Of a DNA stretch of 61,108 nucleotides, positions 37,826 to 46,224 are shown in pieces (within the stretch, counting starts at the first letter, position 1; every line of letters begins with the position of its first letter). The stretch spans positions 1 through 61,108 of the forward strand of contig JAIPDL010000011.1 of NCBI GenBank assembly GCA_021737695.1. The letters are read 5' to 3'. The notes beneath the pieces are model-generated. The model was not told the DNA's origin. It saw nothing but the letters and a program-made list of their open reading frames with translations, and made no database searches. The translations under genes were made by a program, and so were the position numbers. Source of the stretch: Desulfotignum sp. (GTDB taxonomy: Bacteria; Desulfobacterota; Desulfobacteria; Desulfobacterales; Desulfobacteraceae).

Positions 37826-38479
37826 ATGAAAGGTATTCCATTATTGGCTGAGTCTCGATTTGCGGAATTAAAGGAAAAGGAAAAACTCGCAAGAAAGCAG
37901 ATTGTGATTGAATCTGCGCTGGCATTGTTTGCCAAAAAACCGTTCTATGAAGTGGGCATGCGGGAAGTGGCGGACGAGGCCGGTATATCCGCGGCGACCA
38001 TTTACCGGTATTTTCCCAGTCAGCAGGCATTGTTCAATGAGGCCTTTCTTCAGGATATCTCCGCTGCCAGCAAAGAGTTCAAAACCATGGTTGAAACCGA
38101 TAAGCCCGCAAGTATCGAGCAGTTCGGCATAAAATTTGTGGATCATCTCATCAGTAACGAGTCCACGTTTCAGATGATGGCGTATCTGATGCTCAAAGAC
38201 AATCTGTCCCATCCGGTCATGGGAAAATTTGATTCAGTCACCAAAATATTTTTTGATCTGTTTGCTGAATTGCTGTGTCGCCACGGTGTGGCAAAGGAAC
38301 AGGCCCGTATCTATTCCCACGCGTTTGTGGCATCCATCACCGGGGTTCTCATGGTTTTCCGCAACTCGCCAGTGACAGACAAAACCGCCACAAGAAACCA
38401 TATCATCAAGGTGGTGAAAATCACCGCGTCTTTGTATACAAACCAGTTGCTGGGTCATCAGGACAGTGTCCGTGCCTGA
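37826..38479 (+). CDS. TetR-family regulator
   Basis: 217 residues. The N-terminal helix-turn-helix is canonical: IVIESALALFAKKPFYEVGM, then VADEAGISAATIYRYFPSQQALF. The C-terminal ligand domain is about 150 residues and not assigned. It is divergent from the small Cys protein and kinase genes, and 34 bases ahead of the DJ-1-type gene, either of which it could control. Confidence 0.88.
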   Translation: MKGIPLLAESRFAELKEKEKLARKQIVIESALALFAKKPFYEVGMREVADEAGISAATIYRYFPSQQALFNEAFLQDISAASKEFKTMVETDKPASIEQFGIKFVDHLISNESTFQMMAYLMLKDNLSHPVMGKFDSVTKIFFDLFAELLCRHGVAKEQARIYSHAFVASITGVLMVFRNSPVTDKTATRNHIIKVVKITASLYTNQLLGHQDSVRA

Positions 38480-38513
38480 GCATGGCCGAGCATCTAATGA
38501 CGGAGGTGTGATT

Positions 38514-39062
38514 ATGGAAAAAACCGTATTGGTGCCGGTGGCCCAGGGAATCGAAGAGATGGAGGCCATTACGATCATTGATGTACTTCGGCGGGCCGGG
38601 GCCCGGGTGGTGGTGGCATCGGTGGATGACCTGACCATCAAAGCGGCCCGGGGCATTGAATTCAAAGCAGACTGTTTGATCAAAGACTGCCGGGAGCAAA
38701 GTTTTGATTTGATTGTCCTGCCCGGTGGTATTCCGGGGGCGGATAATCTTCAAAAATCAGAAACGCTGGCAGAACTGCTCAAAAAACAGGCGGCCCAGAA
38801 AAAATTTTATGGGGCTATCTGTGCATCTCCGGCCGTGGTACTTCATCCCCTGGGACTGGTCACGCCCGGGGCCGTGACCTGCCATCCGGGATTTGCCGAC
38901 CGGATTGAGGGCGGCACGGTCCAGGACCGCAACGTGGTCATTGACGGATCCTGCATCACCAGCAAAGGCGCTGGCACGGCACTGGAATTCGCCTTGACCC
39001 TGGTCCGCCGGTTGTTTGACGACAAGGTCCTGGCGGATGTCAAAGGAGGTCTGGCCCTTTAG
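38514..39062 (+). CDS. DJ-1/PfpI-family protein
   Basis: 182 residues from ATG 38514, with GGAGG ahead. MEKTVLVPVAQGIEEMEAI with the conserved Glu and YGAICASPAVVL with the nucleophilic Cys define the DJ-1/YajL group (glyoxalase- or chaperone-like, oxidative stress). It follows the TetR gene and is followed by a membrane-anchored hypothetical protein. Confidence 0.88.
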   Translation: MEKTVLVPVAQGIEEMEAITIIDVLRRAGARVVVASVDDLTIKAARGIEFKADCLIKDCREQSFDLIVLPGGIPGADNLQKSETLAELLKKQAAQKKFYGAICASPAVVLHPLGLVTPGAVTCHPGFADRIEGGTVQDRNVVIDGSCITSKGAGTALEFALTLVRRLFDDKVLADVKGGLAL

Positions 39063-39098
39063 GTTGGCTTGTTTCGGCCGGACCGGTGGGTGCAGATA

Positions 39099-39581
39099 AT
39101 GAAAAAACAGCGGCAGCGTGCTTTGCAGATATCTCTGGGACTGGGCATGCTGGTGATTGTCATCCTGGTGGAAGTACTGGCGATCTCTCCGGCCGGTATC
39201 TATTCCTATACCTTGACCGGGTACCGGAATTTCAAGATCGGTGCGCCCAGGCAGCGAATCCTGGCAGAAATCAACCGGGTGCCTGCCATCCGGACTCTGA
39301 TCACCTGCACGCCGGATTCTGAAACCATGCTTTTGACCCAGCGTCATTTCACCCATACACCGGAACTGGATGTTTCCGATGTATGGATCGCCCGATACCA
39401 CAATCATAATGTGATCATTTTTTTATTTAAAGAACAGACACTTTCCCGGATACTGCTGCTGAAAACCCGTTTCAGCCGTCAGATATCCTCTGCTTTGTTT
39501 GATACCTGCCGTTTGGATCTGCTCGAAGACATCGACCTGTTTCTGGAAAATCAGACCGTGCATCCGGTTTTTTATCACTGA
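39099..39581 (+). CDS. Hypothetical membrane-anchored protein
   Basis: 160 residues, not recognised. One N-terminal membrane helix (ISLGLGMLVIVILVEVLAI) after a basic start suggests an outward-facing anchored protein. The rest is alpha/beta with no clear motif. The start has no strong ribosome binding site. It lies 37 bases after the DJ-1-type gene. Confidence 0.6.
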   Translation: MKKQRQRALQISLGLGMLVIVILVEVLAISPAGIYSYTLTGYRNFKIGAPRQRILAEINRVPAIRTLITCTPDSETMLLTQRHFTHTPELDVSDVWIARYHNHNVIIFLFKEQTLSRILLLKTRFSRQISSALFDTCRLDLLEDIDLFLENQTVHPVFYH

Positions 39582-39688
39582 AAAAAACGGGCATTGAATG
39601 TTCCAAAGGGTTGCTGTATATTTGGCTTTTCAAAATTTACAACCGACTGGACCGAATGTGACAGGTCTGAAACCGTCAGGAAAGATAC

Positions 39689-40726
39689 ATGATACAGATA
39701 GATGACATACAATCGACCCGCATCGGGGTCGTGGGGGCCGGTTCCTGGGGAACCGCGCTTGCCAAACTGCTGGCTGAAAAAGGGTTTGATATTGATTTCT
39801 GGGTGTTTGAATCCGAAGTAAAGGAACAGATTGAAACCTTGCGGGAAAACCGGGTGTTTCTGCCGGGGGTTCTGCTTCCCGATGCCATTCATCCGTTCAA
39901 TGATATTGAAACCGTGGTCAAGGACAAGGATCTGGTACTGGTTGTCGTTCCCTCCCATTTCATGCGGTCCGTGGCCATGCAGATGAAACCGTTCATTGCA
40001 AAAGACGCCGTGGTGGTCAGTGCGTCCAAAGGGATTGAAAATAAGACCCATCTCACCATGACCGGTATTCTGGAAGAAATTCTGGATTTTCTGCCCCCGG
40101 AAAATCTGGCGGTGTTGTCCGGTCCCAGCTTTGCCAAGGAGGTGGCGGCAAAGATTCCCACGGTGGTGGCGGCTGCATCCGTGAATGACCGGGTGGCCCG
40201 GTTTGTCCAGGCGGTGTTCGCAGGTCCCACCTTCCGGGTGTATGTCAACCATGATCCTGTGGGCACCCAGATCGGCGGGGCCATGAAAAATGTCCTGGCC
40301 ATTGCCGCGGGCATCTGCGACGGCATGAACATGGGGCTTAACCCCAGAGCCGCTCTGATCACCCGGGGGCTGACGGAAATGAACCGCCTGGGCACCCGCT
40401 TAGGGGCCGACCCGCTGACCCTGTCCGGCCTGGCCGGAGTCGGGGATCTGCTGCTTACCTGTACCGGCGCGTTGAGCCGTAATTACACGGTGGGGATGCA
40501 GATCGGCCAGGGCAAAAAACTGGATGACATCGTCTCGGAAATGCGTATGGTGGCCGAAGGGGTGAAAACCACCCGGTCCGTGTACAACCTGTCCAGAAAA
40601 CTGGGGGTGGATCTGCCCATCTGCAATGAGGTCTATCATGTTTTGTTTGAGAATTATCCATTGGAAGAAACCATACAACGCCTGATGAACCGCTCTTTAA
40701 AACATGAGCTGGACGGGGTGCTGTAA
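39689..40726 (+). CDS. gpsA: Glycerol-3-phosphate dehydrogenase [NAD(P)+]
   Basis: 345 residues. GVVGAGSWGTALAKLLA near residue 14 is the Rossmann motif; SKGIENKTHLTM, LSGPSFAKEVA and the catalytic-Lys segment AMKNVLAIAAG follow, as in GpsA. It reduces dihydroxyacetone phosphate for phospholipid synthesis. AGGAAAG precedes the ATG. A tautomerase gene follows 19 bases after its stop. Confidence 0.95.
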   Translation: MIQIDDIQSTRIGVVGAGSWGTALAKLLAEKGFDIDFWVFESEVKEQIETLRENRVFLPGVLLPDAIHPFNDIETVVKDKDLVLVVVPSHFMRSVAMQMKPFIAKDAVVVSASKGIENKTHLTMTGILEEILDFLPPENLAVLSGPSFAKEVAAKIPTVVAAASVNDRVARFVQAVFAGPTFRVYVNHDPVGTQIGGAMKNVLAIAAGICDGMNMGLNPRAALITRGLTEMNRLGTRLGADPLTLSGLAGVGDLLLTCTGALSRNYTVGMQIGQGKKLDDIVSEMRMVAEGVKTTRSVYNLSRKLGVDLPICNEVYHVLFENYPLEETIQRLMNRSLKHELDGVL

Positions 40727-40744
40727 CAATCCGGGGGAGGTCTT

Positions 40745-40948
40745 ATGCCTTACGTGAACATTAAAATTACCAGGGAAGGCGCCACAAAGGAACAGAAAGC
40801 CGAGCTCATTGAAGGGGTGACCCGGCTGCTCAAAGATGTGCTGGGAAAAAATCCCGCCACCACGTTTGTGACCATCGATGAAGTGGACACGGACAACTGG
40901 GGAGTTGGCGGCATTCCGGTGACAGAACTGCGTAAACTACAAAAATAA
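40745..40948 (+). CDS. 4-oxalocrotonate tautomerase-family protein
   Basis: 67 residues, the usual monomer size. Pro at position 2 (MPYVNIKITREGATKEQK) becomes the catalytic N-terminal proline after Met removal. The family tautomerises enols; the substrate here is unknown. GGGGGAGG lies ahead of the ATG. It sits between gpsA and yqeC in the same direction. Confidence 0.88.
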   Translation: MPYVNIKITREGATKEQKAELIEGVTRLLKDVLGKNPATTFVTIDEVDTDNWGVGGIPVTELRKLQK

Positions 40949-40957
40949 CATTTTTTC

Positions 40958-41824
40958 ATGTCTCAAAGGAAAAGCATGGTGGTTTCTATTCGTGACAGCT
41001 TGGGTCTGTCCTCCCGGGGGGTGATCAGCCTTATCGGTGCTGGCGGTAAATCCAGCCTGATGTTCAGCCTGGCCCGGGAACTGGCGGCAGAGGGTCATAC
41101 TGTGTTGTCCACCTCCACCACCCATATTTGGGTACCTTCCAAAAAACAGTCATCGGTTTGTCTGGTGGAAAAGACGGCTCAAGATCTGGTTGACCGGGCG
41201 TTGCCTCTGTTCAAAAAACACCCCCATCTGACCGCTGGTAGCCGGCAGATACCAGAACTTAAGAAACTCAAGGGATTTGATGCCCCTGTTATCGATGCGG
41301 TGTGGGAAAGCGCCGGTATCGACTGGATCATTGTAGAAGCGGACGGTGCCAGGCAGCTGTCCATCAAGGCCAGTGACGTCCATGAACCGGTGATCCCTTC
41401 ATGCACCACTGCCATTGTCCATGTGACGGGCCTGGACAGTTTGGGAATGCCTCTGGACGACGATCATGTACACCGGGCTGCTTTGTTTTCTTCCAACACC
41501 GGCCTGGCCATGGGTCAAAACGTGGATGCCCGGGCCGTGGCTACTTCCTGTGTCTTGGAACTCTGGAAAGCACGGAATCTGGTTCCATCATGCCCGGATC
41601 TGGTGGCATGTCTCAACAAGGCGGATGATCCCGGTCGGATGGCGGATAGTCGGGCTGTTGTTGATCTGCTGAAAAATAATCGGTACATTTTTAAAAACAT
41701 TCAAAACCGTCCGGTGTTCAAGAATTTTTCACATCCTTCAGATGCGGCCCTCCCGGGGCCTTCCCGGGTGGTTCTTGCCAGTCTGGCTGACCCGGACCCG
41801 GTCAAAGACGTAGTGATTCTATGA
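40958..41824 (+). CDS. yqeC: YqeC, selenium-dependent hydroxylase accessory protein
   Basis: 288 residues. LIGAGGKSSLMFSLARELA is the nucleotide-binding loop of the YqeC family, with STSTTHIWVPS and IVEADGARQLSIKA following. YqeC occurs with yqeB, orphan selD and Mo hydroxylases that carry labile selenium; its exact reaction is unknown. It overlaps mocA by 4 bases. A three-subunit molybdenum hydroxylase is encoded about 13 kb downstream and is the natural candidate client. Confidence 0.85.
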   Translation: MSQRKSMVVSIRDSLGLSSRGVISLIGAGGKSSLMFSLARELAAEGHTVLSTSTTHIWVPSKKQSSVCLVEKTAQDLVDRALPLFKKHPHLTAGSRQIPELKKLKGFDAPVIDAVWESAGIDWIIVEADGARQLSIKASDVHEPVIPSCTTAIVHVTGLDSLGMPLDDDHVHRAALFSSNTGLAMGQNVDARAVATSCVLELWKARNLVPSCPDLVACLNKADDPGRMADSRAVVDLLKNNRYIFKNIQNRPVFKNFSHPSDAALPGPSRVVLASLADPDPVKDVVIL

Positions 41825-42447
41825 CGACCGGCAACACAAGGAACAGTCGAAAACCGGTAGCCGGTATCATCCTGGCGGCTGGGCGTGCCTTTCGCATGGG
41901 CGTTACCAAACAATTGCTGCCCTTTGAACAGACGACGCTTCTTGGACAAGTGCTTCAGACCGCCAGGCAATCCCAGCTGGATAAAATTTGTGTGGTTCTG
42001 GGATTTGAGGCTGAACGAATCCGCCATTCTCTGGACCTGACAGATATTCATCTAATCGAGAATTCAGACTGGCATAAAGGGCAGTCCTTTTCCGTGGCCG
42101 CCGGTCTCAAGGTCTTGCCGCCGGAAATTGACGGGGCACTGTTCCTGCTCGGAGACCAGCCCCTGGTTAAGATCCGGACCATTAACCGCCTGGTATCCAC
42201 ATTCCAGACAACAGGCCACTGGATTGTGGCTCCCTGTTACAAAGGGCAGCAGGGGAACCCTGTGCTGGTGGCAGCGCAGTTGTTCCATCGACTGACATAT
42301 CCGGCCGGGGATGCAGGGGCCCGGGTGTTGTTCGATGAATTCAGACACCGGATGCATTGCCTGGATGTTGATGATCCCGGTATCGTCATGGATGTGGATA
42401 CCCCGGAAGATTACGCAGCCATTGTCCGGGATCAGAAAAACAGGTAA
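41821..42447 (+). CDS. mocA: MocA-like molybdenum cofactor cytidylyltransferase
   Basis: 208 residues. ILAAGRAFRMGVTKQLLPF is the nucleotidyltransferase motif of MobA/MocA proteins, and FLLGDQPLV is the metal-binding segment. MocA makes molybdopterin cytosine dinucleotide, the cofactor form of xanthine-dehydrogenase-type hydroxylases. It is coupled to yqeC by a 4-base overlap. The pair supports a hydroxylase maturation role. Confidence 0.85.
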   Translation: MTTGNTRNSRKPVAGIILAAGRAFRMGVTKQLLPFEQTTLLGQVLQTARQSQLDKICVVLGFEAERIRHSLDLTDIHLIENSDWHKGQSFSVAAGLKVLPPEIDGALFLLGDQPLVKIRTINRLVSTFQTTGHWIVAPCYKGQQGNPVLVAAQLFHRLTYPAGDAGARVLFDEFRHRMHCLDVDDPGIVMDVDTPEDYAAIVRDQKNR

Positions 42448-42497
42448 AACCGGTGTCCTCATAATTTGTCAACATAAACAGGGAGGTCAACCCACTC

Positions 42498-43034
42498 ATG
42501 ATACGATCGTTTAAAGGCAAAACACCCCGCATCGCGCCATCCGCTTATGTGGACGATACCGCCGTGCTGATTGGAGATGTCGAAATCGGTGACGAATCCA
42601 GTGTGTGGCCCGGGGCCGTGATCCGGGCCGATCTGGGGAAAATCACCATCGGCAGACAAAGCATTGTAGAGGACAACTGCGTGATTCACGCCGGTGCCCC
42701 GGAAGGCAGAAACGGGGATGTCATGATCGGCGACCGGGTGGTCATCGGCCATGGGGCGATTCTCAACTGCCGGTCCATCGGCAATTACGTGCTCATCGGT
42801 ATGAACGCCACCCTGCTGCATGAAGCCTGTATCGGTGATTTTTGCCTCATCGGTGCCGCCGCCCTGGTGGGGGCCGGCAAAATCATCCCGGATTATTCCC
42901 TGGTGTTTGGCGCCCCTGGTCAGATCAAGGGCCGACCCTCTGAAGAGCAGCTCTGGTGGGCCAAAAGCGCGTATGAAGAATACAAGCCTTTAATCGACGA
43001 ATATAAAAAAGCGCAGAACCGTCACGCGCTTTGA
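42498..43034 (+). CDS. Gamma-class carbonic anhydrase-like protein
   Basis: 178 residues of left-handed beta-helix hexapeptide repeats. Zinc-ligand His residues appear in DNCVIHAGAP, VIGHGAIL and LLHEACIG. It belongs to the YrdA/PaaY group; carbonic anhydrase activity is possible but not assured. GGGAGGTC precedes the ATG. It is next to mocA. Confidence 0.88.
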   Translation: MIRSFKGKTPRIAPSAYVDDTAVLIGDVEIGDESSVWPGAVIRADLGKITIGRQSIVEDNCVIHAGAPEGRNGDVMIGDRVVIGHGAILNCRSIGNYVLIGMNATLLHEACIGDFCLIGAAALVGAGKIIPDYSLVFGAPGQIKGRPSEEQLWWAKSAYEEYKPLIDEYKKAQNRHAL

Positions 43035-43041
43035 GCCGTTT

Positions 43042-43614
43042 TTATGCAAATACCCCGGAAAAATACCGGTTCCGGCCCTGGTTGATCCGGTCGGCCATGG
43101 CAATGACACAGGCCGGCCGGATATCCTCTTTCCACCGGGGGTAGCCGCCCTGCCATACATACCGGATCAACTCGTGGCATACGTTCCGGGTGAATTCATA
43201 TGGCCCGAACCTGAAAAAACCGGATCCATCCGCACCTATCTCAACGGCTTGAATTTTTGAAAACGGTGCGATCAGTTCATTTATCAACTGTCGTGATTCT
43301 CCTCCTTCCGGATTCTGTCGGAAGCCGGAAGGATTTTTGGGAAAGGGAAACTGCTGGTATACCCGGCCGATAAATCCGGTAAATCGGATGTCGTGGATGG
43401 CGCCCATCAGGTCCCCGATATCCTGCTCTTTTTTGATGTGAAACACCTCACAATCCAGAAAGGCCGAAGATTCTTGTTCCGCCAGTGTCGCGATCCAGTC
43501 GCAGAAATCGTCACAGAAAAAGAAATACCGGTCCAGCAGCAGCATGTCCGATTCAATGTTGAAAAAACCGAACGCCAAAGGGCCGTGGGAATGGGATTCA
43601 AAAGACAAAGGCAT
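43042..43614 (-). CDS. Hypothetical protein
   Basis: 190 residues from ATG 43614, with AAGGAGA 8 bases upstream. Not recognised; no signal or membrane segment. It is rich in aromatic residues (LLDRYFFFCDDFCDWIATL), and the C-terminal half has FTRNVCHELIRYVWQGG. It is convergent with the carbonic-anhydrase-like gene, 7 bases from its end. Confidence 0.6.
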   Translation of the reverse strand: MPLSFESHSHGPLAFGFFNIESDMLLLDRYFFFCDDFCDWIATLAEQESSAFLDCEVFHIKKEQDIGDLMGAIHDIRFTGFIGRVYQQFPFPKNPSGFRQNPEGGESRQLINELIAPFSKIQAVEIGADGSGFFRFGPYEFTRNVCHELIRYVWQGGYPRWKEDIRPACVIAMADRINQGRNRYFSGVFA

Positions 43615-43779
43615 GTCAAGTCTCCTTTTATTTCCAGCCATAGCATATTTTATTTGGGTGTGCTATAGAAAACCAGGATTTTTTTTTCAAGGAATTCTGC
43701 CCGATCCAGTTGGAAAAAATGACAGTTCAATGCTGAGGCATTCAAGAGCCGATAAAATCATCCGTTATCAGGAGGGAAA

Positions 43780-44316
43780 ATGGATCTGACCGTATTCAAA
43801 AACATGGACAGGGATCAGTTGCTGGCCTATATCCGGTTTCTGCTTTGGAATTACCGGGTCATGGATGCATTCTGGTTCATCCGAATCGCTGAAAAATTCG
43901 ACCAGGCAACCGCAGAAAAGCTGAATGAAGAGGTATGGGATACCGTGGCCGGATATGCGGCCAAAGATCTGATGAAAAAATTTCCCGTTTCCGAAATCGG
44001 CGACGGCCGTCCCGGTCTCGAGGGTTTTGTCCGGGCGCTGAAGCTGTTCCCCTGGTGCATCCTGGTGGGTTATGAGATCGGGGAAACACCGGACGAGGTG
44101 ATCATCACCGTGCCGTCCTGTCCTACCCAGGAAGCCCGGCTGAAACGGGGCCAGGATGAATATGTGTGCAAGCACATGCACAAAAAGGAGTTTGAAAGCT
44201 TTGCGAAAGTGATCGATGACCGAATCCGGGTCCATTGCGAGTTCGCACCGCCAGATCCCCATCCTGAGGATCTGTTTTGCAAATGGCGGTTCTTCCTGGA
44301 CCCTGAACATGGATAA
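43780..44316 (+). CDS. Hypothetical protein, DUF6125-like
   Basis: 178 residues, soluble. The start has [20 protein letters not shown] and later LNEEVWDTV; this recalls the DUF6125 proteins of anaerobes, recognised from memory only. [28 protein letters not shown] contains conserved-looking Cys/His that could bind a metal. AGGAGGG precedes the ATG. It faces the acyl-CoA synthetase gene, 42 bases from its end. Confidence 0.6.
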   Translation: MDLTVFKNMDRDQLLAYIRFLLWNYRVMDAFWFIRIAEKFDQATAEKLNEEVWDTVAGYAAKDLMKKFPVSEIGDGRPGLEGFVRALKLFPWCILVGYEIGETPDEVIITVPSCPTQEARLKRGQDEYVCKHMHKKEFESFAKVIDDRIRVHCEFAPPDPHPEDLFCKWRFFLDPEHG

Positions 44317-44358
44317 ACCGCCTGGACGTCAAACATCCGGACCGTCGGGTGGGAACAA

Positions 44359-45888
44359 TCATTTTAAATCCGCTTTGCGCACCTTCCCCAGGGAGGTTCT
44401 GGGAAACGCCTGCCGGAATGAAATCCGGACCGGCCATTTGTAACGGGCCAAGGCCCCTTTGCAGAATGCCAGCACATCGGCTTTGGTGAGACGGGTGTCG
44501 GGCCGAAGAATGACAAACGCATGGCCGCATTCCCCCCAGGTGTTATGGGGTTCCCCCCTGACCGCCACATCCTGGATATCCGGGTGAGTCTTGAGGTGTT
44601 TTTCAATTTCAGCCGGGTACACGTTTTCTCCACCGGAAATGTATACGTCGCCGTCCCGACCCGCCAGAAAGAAAAAACCGTCCTCATCTTTCCAGGCCAT
44701 GTCTCCGGTGTGGAGGTATCCATTTTTGATGGTTTCCTCGGTTTTCACTGGATCCTGCCAGTACTCCTTCATCATGATGGAGCCTCTGACCACGATTTCT
44801 CCGATCTGGCCGAAAGCAGCAGGCCGTCCCTGGGAATCCATGATGCTCACTTCGGCATGGAAGACCGGCCTTCCCACCGTACCGGGTTTGTTCAAAGGAT
44901 CGGTTTCCGATGCCCACAACAGAATGGAGGTTTCGGTCTGTCCCATGATCTGGCGGAATGCCAGGCCGGCATCGGCACAGGCCTGGATCAGGTCCTGGGT
45001 GACCCGTTCCCCGCCGCCGGCGCAGACCCGCAAAGAGGACAGATCCCCCCGCCGGGCAGGAGGCACCTTGAGCAGCTCTCTGAACACGGTGGGGACCCCC
45101 AGAAATTTGGTCACTTTAAACTGCGCAATATCCCGGAACACGGTTTCCGGCTTGAATTTTTCATGAAGTACGATGGTGGCGCCTTTGTACAATATCGGTG
45201 CTGCCTGGATAAACAGCCCTCCTGAGTGGAACAGAGGCAGAAAGATGAGCATTATATCGCTGGTATGGAGCTTGAAAAAAATGTCCGCGTTCAGGCAGTT
45301 GAAAAAGGTTTTCCGGTGGGACAGCACGGCTCCCTTGGGCCGGCCAGTGGTGCCGGACGTGTACATGATCACCTGGGGTTCCTCCGGGTCGGCCGGCCCC
45401 AGGCTTCGGGTGAGAAAGGGCCGTTTCCCGTCAAATCGGGCCACACCCGGGTCCAGCTGAAAAATCCGGTCGTCAGTGGAAGGCTGTCCCTTGACCGCCA
45501 CCATCAGGGGGGGCAGATAGGCGCCCAGATTCAGGGCATTCACTGTGGCGCTGAAGGTATCCCCATGAACAAACAGCCTGGGGCGGCAGTTTGTCAGAAA
45601 ATAATCCAGCTCCCGGGCCGTAATCCGAAAGTTGATGGGTACAAAAATCGCCCCCAGCCGTGAGCAGGCCAGAAACAGATCCAGAAATTCCGGACAGTTA
45701 TAGAGCATCACCGTCACCCGGTCTCCCTTTTCAATACCCAGGGACTGAAGCCAGCAGGCGGTCCGGTCCGACCGTCGGGACAGATTACTATAAGTGATCA
45801 CCTGGTCCTGGAACAGGAGGGCCGGCTTGTCCGGAGTCAGTTCAGCCCATCGCTGGACCCACCAGGCAATGTTCATGGATTTGATCAT
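44359..45888 (-). CDS. AMP-forming acyl-CoA synthetase
   Basis: 509 residues, adenylate-forming family. MYTSGTTGRPKGAVLSH is the ATP-binding P-loop motif, GQTETSILLW the second, HTGDMAWKDEDGFFFLAGR the hinge region, and the catalytic Lys lies in TSLGKVRKADLK at the C-terminus. It activates a carboxylic acid to its CoA thioester; fatty or aryl acid cannot be decided. A second ATG 12 bases later is an alternative start. It stands alone, divergent from iorA. Confidence 0.9.
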   Translation of the reverse strand: MIKSMNIAWWVQRWAELTPDKPALLFQDQVITYSNLSRRSDRTACWLQSLGIEKGDRVTVMLYNCPEFLDLFLACSRLGAIFVPINFRITARELDYFLTNCRPRLFVHGDTFSATVNALNLGAYLPPLMVAVKGQPSTDDRIFQLDPGVARFDGKRPFLTRSLGPADPEEPQVIMYTSGTTGRPKGAVLSHRKTFFNCLNADIFFKLHTSDIMLIFLPLFHSGGLFIQAAPILYKGATIVLHEKFKPETVFRDIAQFKVTKFLGVPTVFRELLKVPPARRGDLSSLRVCAGGGERVTQDLIQACADAGLAFRQIMGQTETSILLWASETDPLNKPGTVGRPVFHAEVSIMDSQGRPAAFGQIGEIVVRGSIMMKEYWQDPVKTEETIKNGYLHTGDMAWKDEDGFFFLAGRDGDVYISGGENVYPAEIEKHLKTHPDIQDVAVRGEPHNTWGECGHAFVILRPDTRLTKADVLAFCKGALARYKWPVRISFRQAFPRTSLGKVRKADLK

Positions 45889-46224
45889 GAGCAGCCTCGC
45901 AGTCTATCTGGAAAAATAGGCGGTTGCATGCGTATATTTTATACGTCAAATGCATCAAAAGATCCAGAAGTTATCTTGTCATCCGTCATAAAGGTTCCGA
46001 CGTATCTGTCAGATAAATGGGGAACATGGGTCTGGGGTAATGCATTATCTGGGAGGATGTCAATGTTTTTGCAAAAGGTTAAAACCCCTGTCTTTAGGCG
46101 GGTAGCATTTTGCTAGCAGATGGGCTATAATCCGAATCATGAAATATCGGAAAGGGAGCCAAGGAGATCGAAAAAATGATTATCGGCCGAACCATTTTGG
46201 GCCGCTAAAATTGAGAGAAAATTT
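45889..46224. other. Intergenic region before iorA
   Basis: No convincing long gene. It contains a degenerate hairpin-like segment ACCCCTGTCTTTAGGCGGGT near 46084-46104 that recalls the ends of IS200/IS605 elements, a TATAAT at 46126-46131 with no -35 box at normal spacing, and a small reading frame at 46176-46208. Confidence 0.5.
46176..46208 (+). CDS. Possible 10-residue leader peptide before iorA
   Basis: AAGGAGA (46161-46167) precedes an ATG by 8 bases, opening a frame that reads MIIGRTILGR and stops at 46208, 17 bases before the iorA ATG. Three Ile and one Leu in ten residues could suggest an attenuation peptide. There is no terminator/antiterminator pair that I can show. Confidence 0.35.
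   Translation: MIIGRTILGR

Noticed and set aside
46084..46104. IS200/IS605 element end
   Set aside because: The hairpin resembles such ends but is imperfect, and no tnpA or tnpB sequence is nearby; kept only as a remark on the gap.
45928..46116. A 62-codon plus-strand frame before iorA as a gene
   Set aside because: No ribosome binding site and no family resemblance; its end runs through a degenerate hairpin-like segment.
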